The translations under genes and the position numbers were made by a program. A DNA stretch of 35,595 bases from the NCBI GenBank assembly GCA_934437985.1, contig CAKSBI010000023.1, positions 1 through 35,595 on the forward strand, written 5' to 3'. This DNA is from an uncultured Lachnospiraceae bacterium. Its GTDB lineage: Bacteria > Bacillota > Clostridia > Lachnospirales > Lachnospiraceae. Below are positions 33,761 through 35,595 of this stretch, piece by piece. Each line of letters starts with the position of its first letter. Within the stretch, counting starts at the first letter, position 1. Below the pieces are notes generated by a model. The model saw only the letters and a program-made list of their open reading frames with translations, was not told where the DNA came from and searched no databases.

Positions 33761-35595
33761 ATGGGAATTATTTACAATGAAAAAGACAGGGTATTTAAGC
33801 TGGATACAAAAAATACGAGTTATATTCTGGGAATTAATGATGAGTTTGGGCATATAGTTCATGTATATTATGGGAAGAAGCTCCGTGGCAATAATTGCCC
33901 CATAGGAATGTCCGGGATTGACCCTAAGAATAAGCACTGGTTTATGGATGGTGCATGGCTTGAGTATCCGTCAGCCGGGGTGGCTGATTATCGTGAACAT
34001 GCCATAGAGATTAAGACAGAAGAAGGATATACAACGCTTGAGTTTGGATATGTTTCACATAATATATATAAGGGAAAGCCTGGGCTTGAAGGGCTTCCTG
34101 CAACATTTGCAGGTGAAGATGAGTGTACAACACTGGAGCTTGTAACAGCAGATAAGCTTGTAGGGCTTGAGATTACACTTGTATATTCAGTATTTGAGGA
34201 TGTTGATATCATTACAAGAAGTGTACGTGTTAAGAATATCGGTGATAAGCTTATTAGGCTTAACAAGGTACTAAGTGCTTCACTGGATGTACATAATAAT
34301 GATTTTGAAGTGATTACCCTTCATGGTTCATGGGGAAGGGAGCGTGGAATACAGAGAAGACCAATTGGTCATGGCAGACAGGGTGTTGCTTCTGAGAGAG
34401 GAGTGTCAGGACATCAGGATCATCCGTTTATTGCACTTGTTACCAATACTACAACCCAGACGCAGGGTGAAGTATATGCAATGCATCTTGTGTATTCCGG
34501 TAACTTTGAGGCGCAGTGCGAGCTTACACAGCATAATGATGTGAGAATGACAGCCGGAATAAGTCCATATAATTTTGAATGGCATCTGGGCAGCAATGAT
34601 ACATTTACGTCACCTGAGGCCGTGATGGTATTTTCTGATGCAGGACTTGGTGGAATGACACGTAATCTACATGATCTGTACCGTAACCATCTTATCAGGG
34701 GCAAGTATGCTAAGACTAAGAGACCTATACTTATTAATAACTGGGAAGCAACGTATTTTGACTTTGATACTGATAAGCTTCTTGCCATTGCAAGACAGGC
34801 GGCTGAGGTTGGTATTGAGATGCTTGTGGTTGATGACGGATGGTTTGGTAACAGATTTGATGATAACCGTGCCCTTGGTGACTGGGTTGTTAACGAAGAG
34901 AAGATTAAGGGCGGGCTTAAGTATCTTGTTGATGAGGTCAATAAGCTTGGCATGAAGTTTGGTATGTGGTTTGAGCCGGAAATGATATGCCCTGATTCAG
35001 ATATCTACAGGGCGCATCCTGACTGGGCAATTGAAGTGCCGGGAAGGGATCCTGTACGCTGCCGTAATCAGTTAGTAGCTGATATCACAAGAAAAGAAGT
35101 TCGTGACTATATATATGAGAGTATTGCGAAGGTTCTCAGAAGTGCCAATGTTGAATATGTAAAATGGGATATGAACAGACCGCTTTCTGATATATATACA
35201 GCAGGGCTTCCGGCTGACAGACAGGGAGAACTGTATCATAGGTATGTGCTTGCAATGTATGAGATGCAGGACAGGCTGACAACAGATTTCCCTCATATAC
35301 TTCTTGAGAATTGTTCAAGTGGTGGTGGAAGATTTGATCCGGGAATGCTGTATTACAGTCCGCAGATATGGACATCCGATAACGCTGATGCAATTGCAAG
35401 GCTTGCAATTCAGGAGGGAACGGCACTTATCTATCCAATGTCCACAATGGGTGCCCATGTAACAGATTGCCCTAACCATTCAAATGGACGTACAACGCCA
35501 TTTGATACGAGAGGAATTGTTGCACTTGCGGGAACATTTGGTTATGAGCTTGATGTTACAAGGATTGCAGAGGAAGAGCGTAATGCGATACCGGG
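33761..35595 (+). CDS. GH36 alpha-galactosidase (partial, runs off the window)
   Basis: 611 complete codons, open to the window end. The family is usually about 730 residues, so roughly 120 are missing. It removes alpha-1,6-galactose from raffinose-type sugars or galactomannan fragments. Residues 1-330 form the N-terminal beta-sandwich, and the (beta/alpha)8 barrel follows from about RPILINNWEATYFDF. The nucleophile is D470 (KWDMNR) and the acid/base D540 (WTSDNADA); VVDDGWFG and ENCSSGGGRFDPGM also match the AgaA/AgaB clade. There is no signal peptide, so it is cytosolic and acts on imported sugars. ATG 33761 has GGAGGAG at 33746-33752. The reading frame contains no stop to the edge. Confidence 0.95.
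   Translation, partial: MGIIYNEKDRVFKLDTKNTSYILGINDEFGHIVHVYYGKKLRGNNCPIGMSGIDPKNKHWFMDGAWLEYPSAGVADYREHAIEIKTEEGYTTLEFGYVSHNIYKGKPGLEGLPATFAGEDECTTLELVTADKLVGLEITLVYSVFEDVDIITRSVRVKNIGDKLIRLNKVLSASLDVHNNDFEVITLHGSWGRERGIQRRPIGHGRQGVASERGVSGHQDHPFIALVTNTTTQTQGEVYAMHLVYSGNFEAQCELTQHNDVRMTAGISPYNFEWHLGSNDTFTSPEAVMVFSDAGLGGMTRNLHDLYRNHLIRGKYAKTKRPILINNWEATYFDFDTDKLLAIARQAAEVGIEMLVVDDGWFGNRFDDNRALGDWVVNEEKIKGGLKYLVDEVNKLGMKFGMWFEPEMICPDSDIYRAHPDWAIEVPGRDPVRCRNQLVADITRKEVRDYIYESIAKVLRSANVEYVKWDMNRPLSDIYTAGLPADRQGELYHRYVLAMYEMQDRLTTDFPHILLENCSSGGGRFDPGMLYYSPQIWTSDNADAIARLAIQEGTALIYPMSTMGAHVTDCPNHSNGRTTPFDTRGIVALAGTFGYELDVTRIAEEERNAIP

Overview
The window looks like a chromosomal segment of a low-GC Firmicute, most likely a gut Lachnospiraceae (Lachnospira/Butyrivibrio-like; the genus is a guess). 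The pointers are a T-box-controlled metG, an AddAB helicase-nuclease, a BMP-family nucleoside ABC system, chemoreceptors, a sugar-sensor/GGDEF protein and intracellular plant-glycan hydrolases (GH43, GH36). Base composition is about 40 % GC by eye. Nearly everything is on the + strand; bioY is the only convincing minus-strand gene.

Layout. 1-813: 3' end of a 23S rRNA gene, followed directly by seven tRNAs (Asp, Val, Thr, Tyr, fMet, Phe, Lys) and a terminator, with no 5S gene between. 876-1922: a Nudix hydrolase and a GreA-family factor. 1953-6254: a strong promoter and a long Met T-box leader carrying an inserted hairpin element, then metG-tatD-rsmA. 6355-8897: a small alarmone synthetase, an S1-domain protein and a second Nudix hydrolase. 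8936-13186: a nucleoside-type ABC transporter (ATPase and two permeases) followed by xpt, apparently a purine uptake/salvage unit without its binding protein. 13204-21161: addB-addA-ylmH, tightly packed. 21167-25180: a GH43 enzyme with its own promoter and a possible operator, then a periplasmic-binding-like/GGDEF protein. 25245-26575: a BirA-like protein with a destroyed ligase motif, overlapping tail to tail with bioY, whose promoter carries a BirA-like operator. 26699-29112: pta, a cysK-like gene and an unknown small protein. 29240-33642: two tandem methyl-accepting chemotaxis proteins with near-identical signalling domains. 33761-end: a GH36 alpha-galactosidase cut by the window edge.

How the parts fit. 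The first half is mostly housekeeping: translation, rRNA modification, stringent response, DNA repair and purine salvage. The second half looks like a nutrient-sensing and carbohydrate-use region: glycosidases, a cytosolic sugar-sensor/diguanylate cyclase candidate, biotin uptake with its regulator, acetyl-phosphate metabolism and chemotaxis receptors. The points most worth a second look are the BirA-like protein without the KWPND motif next to bioY, the sensor-GGDEF protein beside GH43, the element inserted in the metG T-box leader, and the duplicated chemoreceptors. No phage, transposase or CRISPR array is visible.
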